Positions 1 through 10,659 of a DNA stretch of 46,031 nucleotides are shown piece by piece. Made by a program: the position numbers and the translations under genes. The notes beneath the pieces are model-generated. The model worked only from the letters and a program-made list of their open reading frames with translations. It did not search any database and was not told the DNA's origin. This stretch comes from Parvularia atlantis (Eukaryota; Opisthokonta; Rotosphaerida), in the NCBI GenBank assembly GCA_943704415.1, contig CALSCO010002369.1, forward strand, positions 1-46,031, read 5' to 3'. Position 1 is the stretch's first letter, and every line of letters begins with the position of its first letter.

Positions 1-2
1 GA

Positions 3-164
3 GTCGGCAGCGTCGTCATCAAGGACATCGCGTCTGGTTTGAACTGGAACAGGCCTGGCTTATCTCAAGAACCACGGGCACTGCTCGTGATGCGGGGGGA
101 AACCCCTGAGGCTGCCTCGGGCCCGGAGAAAGGTGCCACCAAGGACGACTCGGCTCCACAGTGA
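3..164 (+). CDS. possible 3'-terminal exon of an unknown plus-strand gene (partial)
   Basis: The third plus frame is open from the left edge to a TGA at 162-164, about 53 codons ending in a charged tail (GATKDDSAPQ). It carries no motif I recognise. The first ten codons use C/G third positions like the rest of the window, but later codons are more mixed. Either this is a real terminal exon followed by a less GC-rich 3' UTR, or only the start is coding. It would be convergent with the CCCH-Smr gene whose stop lies at 223-225. Bases 165-222 hold no gene; they are AT-richer than average and are probably 3' UTR for one or both genes. Confidence 0.3.
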   Translation, partial: VGSVVIKDIASGLNWNRPGLSQEPRALLVMRGETPEAASGPEKGATKDDSAPQ

Positions 165-222
165 CACAAGGAGTTCAGTTTAGGTTTAAAAAGGCACTTT
201 TGTAAGAGGCGTTCAGTTCTGT

Positions 223-1787
223 TCAGTCGGCGCTCACAAGAAACCGCAGCATGCCGCCCCGCCCATCCGTGCTGACGTCGCGCGGCTCGTACTGGCGCTG
301 GCGAAGGTGCTGCACGACGCCCGGGCCGAGCCGCCCGCCCTTGGCGTCGCGCGAGTGGTGCCCGGTGCCCTGGCATTCGGCGTGAGCACCGATACGAAGC
401 AAGAGCCGTCATCGCACGCACCACGATTAGGTAGACCGGCCCGCTGTAGCGCCGCTGGGCGAGCTGCGCCAGCACCTCGTCGACAAAGCCGAGCGCTGCG
501 TCCGGGTCAGCACGCAATGCACGCGGCTGCAGCAGTGTCACGCGCGCACCCTCGTGGACGTGCAGGCCGTGCAGGTCGTACGTCGGCTCGTCGGCGCCGA
601 CGAGGCCTTGATTGCGCGTCGTGAGCATGCTCTGGCTGGCCTCTGCGCGCGACCCGCACGTGAGCCGCACGCACGCGGCCCTGCGCCGGCGCACCCGCTT
701 GCAGCTCGTTCATTCGCTCCTGGTGCCACCGGCCCTGCGCCGACAGCTTGCGTGCGGTCGCGCCGTCGCCGCGCATGTAGGCCGCGGTCGACTGCTGGAA
801 GAACTTGTTGCGGGCCTTGGTGTGCTCGATGGCCTCGGCGCGCAGCTTGGCGTATAGCTGCGACACGGCCGCGCCCGTCTCGACCCAGAGCGACGGGTTC
901 GGCGCGTCCGCGGCGAGGCGTGGCGCGGCCGTGGCGATCGGCTGCACGACGCGACGGCGCGGCTCGACGGGCGCGACGGCGACCAGCTCGAAGCGCGTGG
1001 CCAGCTCGCGCGTGGCCGCAGCGACGTCGCCGTCGTTGGCCAGCAGCGTGTCGCGCAGGATCATCGGCTCGACGCTCGGGAAGGCCTCACGCAGCTGCCC
1101 GACGCGCACGGCCGTGGCGAACGACTCGGGCTGGGGCACGTACCGCACGTCCGCGCCGTCGTCAGGTACGTCAGGCACGTCCGGCTCGGCGCCGCCGTCC
1201 TCGTCGTCGTCCTCGTCGTCGGCCGTGTCGTCGGCCGGCGCGACGTGCGCAAACGGGCACGCGTCTTCCTTGAGACACACACCCGCCAGCCAGAAGCGGC
1301 ACACGACGGCGCGCGTGTCGTGCACGTACTCGCACTTGGCGCGCCGGCACTCGCCGCGCAGGAAAAACTGGCACACGGGGCGATCGTCGAGGCGCGCGCG
1401 CGGCGGGGCGTTGTCGTCGTCGCCGTCGCCCTCGGCGTCAGCGGGCAGCACGAAGCGCTGGCGTCGCGGCCGGCGTCGCTGCCGCTGCTGCTGCACCGGC
1501 TGCTGCTGCGGTGCCTCGACCGTGGGCGATTCCGACGGCGGCGGATCGGGTGCGGTCGCGTCCTGCACCAGCGCGGCAAAGAAGGCGCGCCGCTCGACCA
1601 GATCGGCCGCGAGGGCGTCGCGCTCGGCCGGCGAGAGCGCGTCCAGCGCGTCGAGCGTCGCCCGCACAGCCTCAGCCTGCTCGGCCGCATCGTCGAACGT
1701 GTCGTCGCGCAGCAGCTGCGCGAGGAACGTTGCCGTGGCCTCGTCGAGCGCGACGTCGGCCGCGCCGTCGCACCGCCAGGTGATCAT
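223..1787 (-). CDS. CCCH zinc-finger, CUE and Smr domain protein (Cue2/NONU-1-like)
   Basis: Four exons (1787-695, 642-550, 495-422, 369-223) join in frame to 468 residues. Two CCCH fingers occur near residues 135-185 (CQFFLRGECRRAKCEYVH, then CRFWLAGVCLKEDACPFAH). A CUE-like helix follows (LREAFPSVEPMILRDTLLAN), then a DUF1771 helix (ARNKFFQQSTAAYMRGDG) and a C-terminal Smr domain with DLHGLHVHE and GTGHHS, the two signature motifs of that nuclease fold. The Smr domain is complete only after removing introns 643-694, 496-549 and 370-421. In the yeast Cue2 and worm NONU-1 families, CUE plus Smr proteins cleave mRNA on stalled ribosomes; that role is inferred here. The start is the second Met (1787), because an ATG at 1811 would overlap the OTUD5 stop codon. 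Confidence 0.9.
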
Positions 1788-1800
1788 CGCGCGTTCCAGG

Positions 1801-3489
1801 CTACAACACATCGTCGCTCCCGTCCCCGCCCGCGCCCGTCAGGTCCGACATGCTGCTGCTCGCACGGCTCGGCGCCAGCGGTGTCGCCCCGCCCCCGCTC
1901 CCGCCAAAGTCGCCGCCGTCGAGCGGCGGCGGCGAGGCCGGCGCCTTTGCCTTGTCCTTCGCGCCGGGCCGCCCAGGGCCCGCAGGCGGCGCCGCCGCCG
2001 TCACGACCGACGAGTGCCACACGGCCGCCTGCACGGTGCAAGGTCAGACGGTCGCGACGGACGCGTGGCGCGCGCACCGTCAGCTCGGCCAGCGACGCGG
2101 CCATCACCGCGGCCGTGATCTCGGCCTCGGTGCGCTCGAGCTCGGCCGCCTTCTTGCTCTCCTCCACGAGCAGCTGCGGCGAGCAAGTGAGACGGCGCGG
2201 CACGCTCACACATACTTGGTGCGCATGTCGCACCTGCTCGGTGGCGGCACGCTCTGACTGCGCCAGCGCCTCGCTCAGGTGCAGGTGCTCGCCGAGCGTC
2301 GCGGGCGGCGGGATGGCGAGCGCGGTCGCGGGCGGCGTGGTCTGCTCGCCGCTCTCGTTCACGGCGCCGCGCAGCGAGTTGTACTGGGGCGACCGCGTGA
2401 GCCGGTGCGGCGCATGCTCACTTTGGCGCGAACGCACGTGGCTGCTGCGGTGGTAGCTCAGGCGGATGGGCGGCAGGGGCGAGACGCTGGCCGGATTCTG
2501 CTCCATGAAGATGTTGATCGGGTCTGCGCGCGGCCACGGTCAGCGCTACGCACAGCACAAACGCGCACACCGCGCACCAGTCGAGTACCGGTAGACCTCC
2601 ACCGGGCGCCCGTACACCTCCGAGATGGCCTGGATCTCGAGGTTGTTGCCGAAGCACTTGGAGTTGCTGTGCACGTGCACGCGCGTGTGTAAGCGTGTGC
2701 ACGGCGAGCAGGGCGGACGGCGCGCGCCTCTTGCGCTTGACGTAGCCGGCAAAGTCCTCGGTCACAAACTGGCTGTAGTGGTCGCGCTCGCGCCACAGGT
2801 GGTCGACGACCTCGCGGCGCACGGTCGCGTGCGCGTTCTCGTCGCCGTAGACCTGGTCGGCTGCGGTGGCGCCGTCTGAGCACGCGCGCTGTGGGTGAAC
2901 AGGCCGGTGCCGGTGCCGCACCCGTTGCGCGGAACAGACACGCGCCGTCGGGCTTGACGCGCCGCACGGCGAGCCCGTGCACCTTGCGCATCGCGCGCTC
3001 AAACGTGCGCTCGCGCTCGCGCTGCGTCCGGCCGCTCAGAACCCGCCGCCTCTGCTGCCCAGGCGCGAGCACGCGCACCAGCTCGTCGGCCGTCACCCCG
3101 CCGGCCACGCGCGTCTCCCCGCCGACCTCGTCCTCGCTGTTGTACCCCTCCGCGCCGGCGCTGTCGGCTGTGCTGTCGGTGGGCGGCGCGGCGGCGGGCG
3201 GCGCGGGCGGCGCGGGTGCGCTTGAGCGTCTGCCGCGAGACGAACGTCAACACGTTGGTCAGTCGGGCGCGGCGACGGGCGCGCACAGGCTGCGGTGCGC
3301 GCGGCGCGGCGGCGCGTCGGCTGCGGTTGTTGCGGGCGCGGCGCCCGCCGTGGTGGCCGGCAAAGGCGGAGCAGACGCGGCTGTCGGCGACGACGCTGCC
3401 GAGACGCGGCTGACGCGCTCGATTCGCCCGCGCCCCGCCGCGCTGGCCGAGCCGTGGCGGCGCACGGCGGCGGCGGCGGAGGAGGCGGC

Positions 3490-3530
<41 letters not shown>

Positions 3531-3738
3531 TGTCCCAGCCCGCCGCGGCGGCCGTCGAGGCGGCCGTGACGTGCGTCGCGTGAGTTGATGACGCCAGGGG
3601 CGTCGGTGGCGGTGTCGACGGCGCGCTGCCGCTGCTGCCGCCCGACGCCTGCTGCTGCTGCTGCTGCTGCTGCTGCAGGAGTGGCGGGGCCGGCGCAGCG
3701 GCCGGTGCAGCGCCCGGCTGTGGGACCACGATGCGCAT
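1801..3738 (-). CDS. OTUD5: OTU-family deubiquitinase, OTUD5/DUBA-like
   Basis: The spliced protein has a low-complexity Ser/Gln/Pro N-terminus, then EGYNSEDE, a helix (RTQRERERTFERAMRK) and the OTU core. The catalytic box is KPDGACLFRA, followed after an intron by TADQVYGDENAH, then VTEDFAGYVKRK, FGNNLEIQAISEVYGRPVEV and the His box LSYHRSSH/YNSL. Asp, Cys and His are all present. The order and spacing match animal OTUD5, which removes Lys48/Lys63 ubiquitin chains. The C-terminal helix (EESKKAAELERTEAEITAAV) resembles its UIM-bearing tail. The first ATG is at 3738. Introns include 3230-3286 and 2667-2727; the latter reads best as a GC-AG intron, since that keeps the spacing of human OTUD5 before the CFGN segment. 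The stop (TAG at 1801-1803) lies only 13 nt from the next gene's start. Confidence 0.92.
3491..3530. repeat. (GAC)n triplet microsatellite inside OTUD5
   Basis: About thirteen GAC units in a row. On the minus strand in the OTUD5 reading frame this gives a poly-Ser run (TCG codons), next to Ala/Ser-rich low-complexity sequence. Confidence 0.9.
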
Positions 3739-3794
3739 CTCGCACAGCCAGTCAAAGTGCAAAGTGGCAACTGGCACCGGCACAGCCGTCAGTC

Positions 3795-3870
3795 TCAACT
3801 CCCCTTGGCGCGCCAGTCGTCGGCTGACCCGTTGAGCCCGTCCGCGCCCGCGCCCTCGCCCCCCTCATCA

Positions 3871-3912
<42 letters not shown>

Positions 3913-4930
3913 TTGCCGTCCCTGGCCCCGCCCGCCGCGCTGCCGCCGCCCGCCGCCGCCGCCTCGGCCGCGAGGGTCTGGCGCACCTGCCGCACGTAGT
4001 CGCGCGCGCGCCGCAGCAGCTCGACGCGGTTGACAAAGTTCTCCTGCTCCACGGCCTCGTCCTCGCCGCGCTCGAGCGCAATCTCGAGCAGCGTCTCGTC
4101 CTGCGCCTTGTCGGCCGCGCTCGTGTCCTTCTGGATCTCGCGCTTGAACCGCTCCATCTCCTTCTCGAGCTCATCGTCAGGGTTGACTTGCCGTGCCCAC
4201 GCGTCCTTGCGCTTGTCGTCGAAGAAGCCCGCGGGCAGCGACGTCGACGAGCCGGCCGCCGACGCGGGCGCGGACGCAGGCGCGGCGGCAGATGCCGCGT
4301 CTGGCGCGTCAGTGTCGCCGCCTGCCGCAGGCGCCGGGTCGGGCCGCGGCGACGGGCCGATCGGTATCCTGGCGGCGGCGGGCGTCACGTCGGCTGCGGG
4401 GGCCTTGCCCTTGGCGGCCGAGGCTGTGCTGCCGTTGGCCGCGTCAGCATCACCGTCTTCGTCGTCGTCCTCGTAGCTGCGACCGCGCGTCAGACCAGCA
4501 GCGCACGGCACACACAGGCCAGGACCCGCACGCACTTGAGCGCCACGAGCGGCCCGGCCGGCTTCGCGCCCTTGCCCTTGGCCGCGCCGGCACCGAGGGT
4601 CGTGCTGCTGGCGGGGACGCGCTCCGACAGCGCGACGTTGTCCTTGTGGCGCTTGCTCAGGCTGTGCGACATCCACAGCACGTCGTCCTTGAGCGCGACG
4701 GCGCAGGCGACGCAGACGAGCTGGCCCTTGGCGTTGCGTCGGACCCACTTGGACGCGACGGCCGAGACGCCGCCGGGCGCGCTCGGCAGCACGCGCGCGA
4801 CCTTGGCCGGCTGCTGCTGCTGCTGGCCGTCACTGTCGCCCTCGCCGTCCTCGTCCTCGCTCGCGGGCCGCTTAGCCGCGGCACGCTCCGCCTTGGCCCG
4901 CTTCATCCGCTCTCGCAGCTGGTCCATCAT
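3795..4930 (-). CDS. ZNF830: ZNF830/CCDC16-like C2H2 zinc-finger protein
   Basis: Two exons (4930-4536 and 4476-3795; 59-nt intron) give 358 residues. After a basic N-terminal helix (MMDQLRERMKRAKAERAAAK) comes a single U1-type C2H2 finger (CVACAVALKDDVLWMSHSLSKRH). The C-terminal half contains AGFFDDKRKDAWARQVNP, a long acidic coiled coil and the terminal DDWRAKG. Animal ZNF830 has the same landmarks: finger, GFFDD box, coiled coil and a terminal DWRVKG. In animals it is a nuclear protein linked to the spliceosome and DNA-damage signalling; that role is carried over by homology. A (GAC)n-encoded poly-Asp run of about 15 residues lies near the C-terminus. The start codon at 4930 is 31 nt from the divergent METAP1D start. 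Confidence 0.88.
3865..3912. repeat. (TCG)n triplet microsatellite inside ZNF830
   Basis: A run of TCR/TCG triplets, almost perfect, read on the minus strand as poly-Asp in ZNF830. It is the same GAC/GTC repeat class as 3491-3530, but in a different codon register. Confidence 0.9.
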
Positions 4931-4961
4931 GGCCGCGGTTGGATGACACTCAACTTTTGAA
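4931..4961. promoter_or_regulatory. 31-nt divergent start-codon spacer (ZNF830/METAP1D)
   Basis: This is the whole gap between two divergent start codons. It includes a short A/T-richer patch (CAACTTTTGAA) that could be an initiator. There is no room for a conventional upstream promoter outside the coding regions. Confidence 0.6.
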
Positions 4962-6116
4962 ATGCGTGCGCTCGCACGGAGTGTGTTGTCGCGGCTGCGC
5001 GCGCCCGCACCGGGCCCGTTCGGGCGGTACGAGGTGCTCACGGGCCCCGCCGTCGTGAGGCCTGCGCAGCCCGTGCCCGCCGGCACCGTGCACCGGCCGC
5101 CGTACGCCGACACGGGCCGCGTGCCGCCGTCGACCCACCCAATCATCAACACCGCAGCCGACGTCGCCGAGCTGAGGCGCGCGGGGCGGCTCGTGCGCGA
5201 CGTGCTCGACTACGCGCAGACGGTGGTGCAGGTGCGGCGCGTGCGCTCCGCCAGCTCGCAGCACGCATGCAAATGCGCGGTCAGGTTGGCGTCACCACCG
5301 ACGAGGTCGACCGCAAGCTCCACGCGTTCATGCTCGCGCGCGACCTGTACCCCTCGCCGCTGAACTACAAGGGCTTCCCCAAGTCCGTGTGCACGTCGGT
5401 CAACAACGTCGTCTGCCACGGCATCCCAGACACGCGCCCGCTCGCCGACGGTGACATCGTCAACGTCGACGTGACCGTGTACACGCGCGCGGGCTACCAC
5501 GGCGACTCGTCACGCACGTTCCTCGTGGGCGACGTGGACGAGCCCGGGCGGGCCGTGGTGCGGGCGGCGCACGACGCGATGATGCGCGCGATCGACGCGT
5601 GCCGCCCGGGCGAGCCCGTGAACGTGATCGGGAATGCGATCGAGTGCGCGCCGCACGACGGATGGCAGCGGGCTGATCTCGCGGCGGCGACGGCGGCAGG
5701 GACCACGTGCAGGCGCTCGGCTTCAGCACCAACCGCATCTTTTGCGGGCACGGCATCAACCGCGACTTTCACACGGACCCACTCGTGCACCACTGCCGTG
5801 CGTCTTTCGCGCGCGCTCACATGCCCGTGCGCTGATCTTCCTGCTTCGTGCGCAGGCAACAACGACATGCGGCGGCTCGAGCCCGGAATGGTGTTTACGA
5901 TCGGTGCGGCCGCTTTTGTGTGCACGGGAGCGACACTTCACGCTGACACGCGGCGCTGCCTCCGCGCACGCAGAGCCCATCGTCAACCAGGGCACGACGC
6001 GCGTGTGGCACTGGGCCGACGGTTGGACCATCGCCACGCTCGACGGCGCGCGCTCGGCCCAGTTTGAGCACATGGTCCTCATCACCGACCGCGGCGTCGA
6101 CGTGCTGACTGCTTAA
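4962..6116 (+). CDS. METAP1D: type 1 methionine aminopeptidase, mitochondrial METAP1D-like
   Basis: Five exons (4962-5231, 5285-5643, 5700-5797, 5856-5903, 5974-6116) join in frame to 305 residues. The N-terminus (MRALARSVLSRLRAPAP) is Arg-rich with no acidic residue, like a mitochondrial presequence. It is followed by the METAP1D-type linker (PPYADTGRVPPSTHP) and the pita-bread fold. Metal and active-site residues are visible: His in NNVVCHGIP, Asp in NVDVTVY, Asp in YHGDSSRTF, His in GHGINRDFHTDP, Glu in FTIEPIV and Glu in SAQFEHMVLI. The enzyme removes the initiator Met from organelle-made proteins. The FTIEP motif is split by the 5904-5973 intron and the VIGNAIED segment by 5644-5699, which confirms the splicing. 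It is convergent with the next Rab gene, 37 nt between stops. Confidence 0.95.
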
Positions 6117-6153
6117 GAAAGACGGGCGCGTGTATAGGTGTGGTCGGGGAAGA

Positions 6154-7173
6154 TCAGCAGCGCGCAAACATGGATTTCCACCCCGCCTCCGGGCCGGGCT
6201 CGGGCTGCCCGGGCTTGATGGGCTCGATCTTGGAGCTCCTCTGTGCGAGAAACGTCAGCGCTCGACGCACAAACTGGGCGTTGTGCGGACCTTGAGGCGG
6301 TTCTTGTCCATGATCTCGTGCTTGATCTCGCTGCGAGGCACCGCGCGTGTGAGCCTGGGCGCGGCTCGCACCACAACACACGCACGTCGCAAGCGCCATG
6401 AATGCCTCGTCCACGTTCTCGCCCGTCTTGGCGCTCGTCTCGAAGAACGCGAACTCGAACGAGCGCGCCAGGTCGCGGCCCTCGTCCGTCGTGACAACCT
6501 TCGCAAGCACGTATCAGGTTCTCGTTTGCGCGAGCCTCGTCGCCCCGCACCCGGTGCTGCGCCAGGTCGGCCTTCGTCCCGACGAGGATAATGCGCACAT
6601 CGTCCGGCGCGTGGTTGCGCACGTTGCCGAGCCAGTGCTTGATGCCTGGTGCGGGCGCGTCAGCAAACCACCGCCGCGTCGCACAAGGCGCGGACGTGCT
6701 CTTGAACGAGGTGCGGTCCGCGACCGAGTACACCAGCAACACGCCGTGCATGTCGCGGTAGTACCCTGCGTGGCAGGCGTGAGGAGCCCCGGGCGGGGCG
6801 CCTTCGAGCGCGCACCGTTGGTGATCGCGCGGAAGCGCTCCTGGCCGGCCGTGTCCCAGACCTTCATGGTCACGTTCTTGCCCTCGATCTCGACCTTGCG
6901 CACCCTGAAGTCGACGCTGCGGCGCGCTCAGCACGTGCTGCGCAGCCACAGTGGCGTGCCGCACCCCAAGGTCGGCACGTACTGCGCGTTGTGCACCTCG
7001 AACACGTCCTTCGCTTCGGCCGACGCGCAGAAGCGCAGCATCAGCAGGCTCTTGCCCACGGCTGCGCGCCCGTGCGCGCGCGCAGGTTGGTCCAGCACGC
7101 CAGCACGCGCGTGCGAGCGAGCGGGCGTGCCTGTGTCGCCGACGACGAGGACCTTGAACGCCGCGTCGGTCAT
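6154..7173 (-). CDS. Rab-family small GTPase, unassigned subfamily
   Basis: Eight exons (7173-7131, 7061-6965, 6916-6816, 6765-6685, 6645-6551, 6498-6386, 6330-6291, 6240-6154) total 657 nt, giving 218 residues. G1 is GDTAVGKS, the switch I Thr lies in YVPTLGVDF, G3 is WDTAGQE, G4 is TKAD instead of the usual NKxD, and G5 is ETSAK. Intron 7062-7130 splits the Walker A loop and has a GC donor. Intron 6646-6684 is only 39 nt and in frame, so it might be a retained 13-residue insert. The C-terminus ends in one Cys (MFARC), unlike the double-Cys geranylgeranylation motif usual for Rabs. The gene lies in tandem with Rab8, 143 nt apart. Confidence 0.85.
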
Positions 7174-7316
7174 GGCATGGGTGTGTGACAAAACTGCCAC
7201 GCAAGTGACACACAGACACACAGGACGCGACACCCGCGCAGGAAGAGGACGGACAGAGGACGACGGGCGGGGAGGGGAGAAGAAAAACACAGGGCGGTAG
7301 GAACGGAGTGCAGCGC

Positions 7317-8411
<1,095 letters not shown>

Positions 8412-8962
8412 GGTCGCGCGTCCCCGGTCGGCTGGCGGCCTGCGTGCCGGGTGCGCGGCGTGAGTCGTGCGTGCGTGGCGTCCCATATGAGCTATCAGCC
8501 AGCGCGGCCTCTGCGTCTGTCGCCTCCCCGCCTGGCCACCCTCCCGCGCGCGCACGCCACGACAGCAGCGCGCGACGCCGCAGCCACCGTGGCCCGCGTC
8601 ACACCGGCGCAAGGGGCGGGGGCTTCTCACAAAAGCAGGCAGGCAGCCAACCCCTTCCGCGCCCGGCTTTCCACGCACGCCCGAAAATCCACCACGGCGC
8701 GCAGCGCCGTTCGGATCACAGCGCGCAGCGCCGTGCGGATCACATGGGGGCCGCGCCGGCCAGCGCGCGCGCGCGGACGCGCTCTGGGCACGCAAACGGG
8801 GCGCGACAGAGCCTGCGACAGCGACAAAGGCCGCGGAAGCGCGTCTGGAACATTCTGGACGCAGCGCGCGGCCACGCCTTGTTTGCGCGCGGCCGACCTA
8901 GGCGCGATCTTCACCCCGATGCGGCGACAGCTCGAGCGCGGCGCGCGGCCGAGTTTGCGGCG
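8412..8962. promoter_or_regulatory. 551-nt divergent intergenic region (Rab8 / Kar5-like)
   Basis: No gene is visible on either strand. It separates the divergent Rab8 (start 8411) and Kar5-like (start 8963) genes and probably holds both promoters and 5' UTRs. It contains a perfect-length 24-bp direct repeat (8697-8744) and many CpG-rich GCGCGC tracts. I see no TATA-like element. Confidence 0.6.
8697..8744. repeat. 24-bp tandem direct repeat, two copies
   Basis: Two adjacent 24-bp units (8697-8720 and 8721-8744) differ at one base. Each has the core GCGCAGCGCCGT followed by CGGATCACA. They lie about 220 bp upstream of the Kar5-like start codon. Confidence 0.85.
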
Positions 8963-10602
8963 ATGACAGCTGCGACGCGCCTGCTCGTGATGCCACTGCT
9001 GCTCGCGCTGCTGCCGCGCGGCACCGCGGCCTGGTGGTGGGCCGCCGCTGCTGCCGGTCACGACGAGCCGCCGACGGACGACCGCGCCGTCAGCTTCTTC
9101 GAGCCCGGCACGGCCGTCTCGCGCGACAGCGAGGCGTCGGCGCTGGCGCTGCTGCGCGAGCTCGAGACGACGCAGGACCGCTGCCTGCTCAGCGCGTTTG
9201 CGCAGCTCGACACCGACTGCCAGGCCCTGGCGTCCGAGCCGCGCGCGCGCCTGGCCATCCACTGGGTGCGCGCGTTGGCATCGCGTCGCATCGCATCGCA
9301 CTGCTGACATAACCCAGCTCAACTGCCAGCGCCGCACGTCGCTGCTGCCCGAGATCCCGTGCGCGGCCACGCAGCCGCTGCCGCGCTGCCTCGGCGCGAT
9401 GGACAAGGACGACTTCACGCAGTACACCATGTTCTCGCTCAAGCTCGTCGACGTCTGCGCGCTGCTGTCCAACGAGCTCTTCCGCGCACAGGCACGCCCA
9501 GCACGGGCGCGCGCGCGATGCCGCTGTCGCCTGACGCGGCGCCTGCGCGCAGGTCAAGGACGCCGTGCGCCAGCTGCAGACGTCGATCGCGGACGCGCGC
9601 ACGTTCGCCGCCGACACGACGCAGCGCTGGCACGACTTGCACGCAGCCGCGGTCACTTTGGACGCCGAGCGCGCACGCGGGCTGCACGTGATCGCCAACG
9701 CGACGGCCGCGGGCCTGCGCGCGCTAATGGAGCGGCACGCCGCCCTGGCCGGCGACCTTGACGCGGCATTCCGCACGCTCGACACGCGGCTCGGCGACGC
9801 GCGCGCGCACCTGCGCACGCTCGACCACGACCTCACCGAGCAGCACGCGCGCCTCTCGGACCGCCTGGACGTGACGGCGCAGCAGCTGGACACGGCCGTG
9901 GACATCGTTCGCGGCTCGGTCGAGAAGCTCGCGACGGACGTGTACGGGCAGGCCGAGCTGCTTCGCGACGGCTTTGCGGCGCTGCGCACCGCGCAGGACG
10001 CCGTCACGCGCGGCCAGCAGCTACACGCGGCGGCCCTCGGCAGCCTCAGCGACCGCCTCGAGTACGTGCACGAGCGCGCGGGCCTGCTCAATGCCCTGGC
10101 CGACACCGTTGAGACGCTCGTGGCGCGCGCGCTCGTGGTGCTGCGCGCGGCGTCCGTGGCGGCGTGCCTCGTCACCGGCAACGAGGTCGCCGTCATGATC
10201 CTGCCCCTGCCGCCGCTCGCGCCGCGCTGCATCGCCCTGGTCGCGGCTGTCGTCTCGCTCGCCGCATCGCTGCCCGCCTCGGCGCACGGCGAGCAGCTCG
10301 ACGCCAGCGCCGGCATCACGCTCAGCCTGCTCGCCGCGGCCTACGTGCTCACCTTTGTCGTGCTCGTGCTGCCCGCGCCTGCCGCCCGTCCGTCCGCACC
10401 GCCCGCCAAGGTCGACGACCTTTGCGCCGCGCTCGTCGACGCAATCGCGACCCTGCGCCGGCAGCGCTCCAAGTGCCTCGGCGCTGACGACGACGACGAT
10501 GCCTGGCCGCCGGCGCTGCGCGAGGAGCTGGCCAAGCCGCCGCCCAACTACGCGCTGCGGCCGGACGCGGACGGCGACTGGACGCTTTGCGCGCTCGATT
10601 GA
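8963..10602 (+). CDS. Kar5/GEX1/Brambleberry-like nuclear-fusion (karyogamy) membrane protein
   Basis: Three exons (8963-9265, 9318-9491, 9553-10602) give 508 residues. A signal peptide (MTAATRLLVMPLLLALLPRG) leads into a Cys-rich luminal domain with the family pattern: TQDRCLLSAFAQLDTDCQAL, then LAIHWLNCQRRT, IPCAATQPLPRCLGAMDKDD, FTQYTMFSLKLVDVC. A long coiled coil follows (about residues 160-360), then two or three hydrophobic segments (VVLRAASVAACLV, MILPLPPLAPRCIALVAAVV, ITLSLLAAAYVLTFVVLVLP) and an acidic tail. The Cys spacing, coiled coil and C-terminal membrane anchors are those of yeast Kar5, plant GEX1 and fish Brambleberry, which act in nuclear-envelope fusion at fertilisation. The second intron (9492-9552) needs a GC donor, because no GT donor restores the frame. 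Confidence 0.82.
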
Positions 10603-10659
10603 TGACTTTGCCTTGGCGTGTGTGCGGCGCTGGCGATGAACGAAGTACAGGGCGATGGG

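Noticed and set aside
805-2456. Overlapping plus-strand open frames of 400+ codons over the CCCH-Smr and OTUD5 genes
   Set aside because: Low-complexity Arg/Ser translations with no domain, fully covered by well-supported minus-strand exons.
6646-6684. Treating the 39-nt segment in the first Rab as coding
   Set aside because: Retention is in frame, but it would insert 13 residues before the conserved IKHWLGNV helix, and the segment has a GTGCGA donor, a CTGAC branch and a CCAG acceptor. Kept as an intron with reservation.
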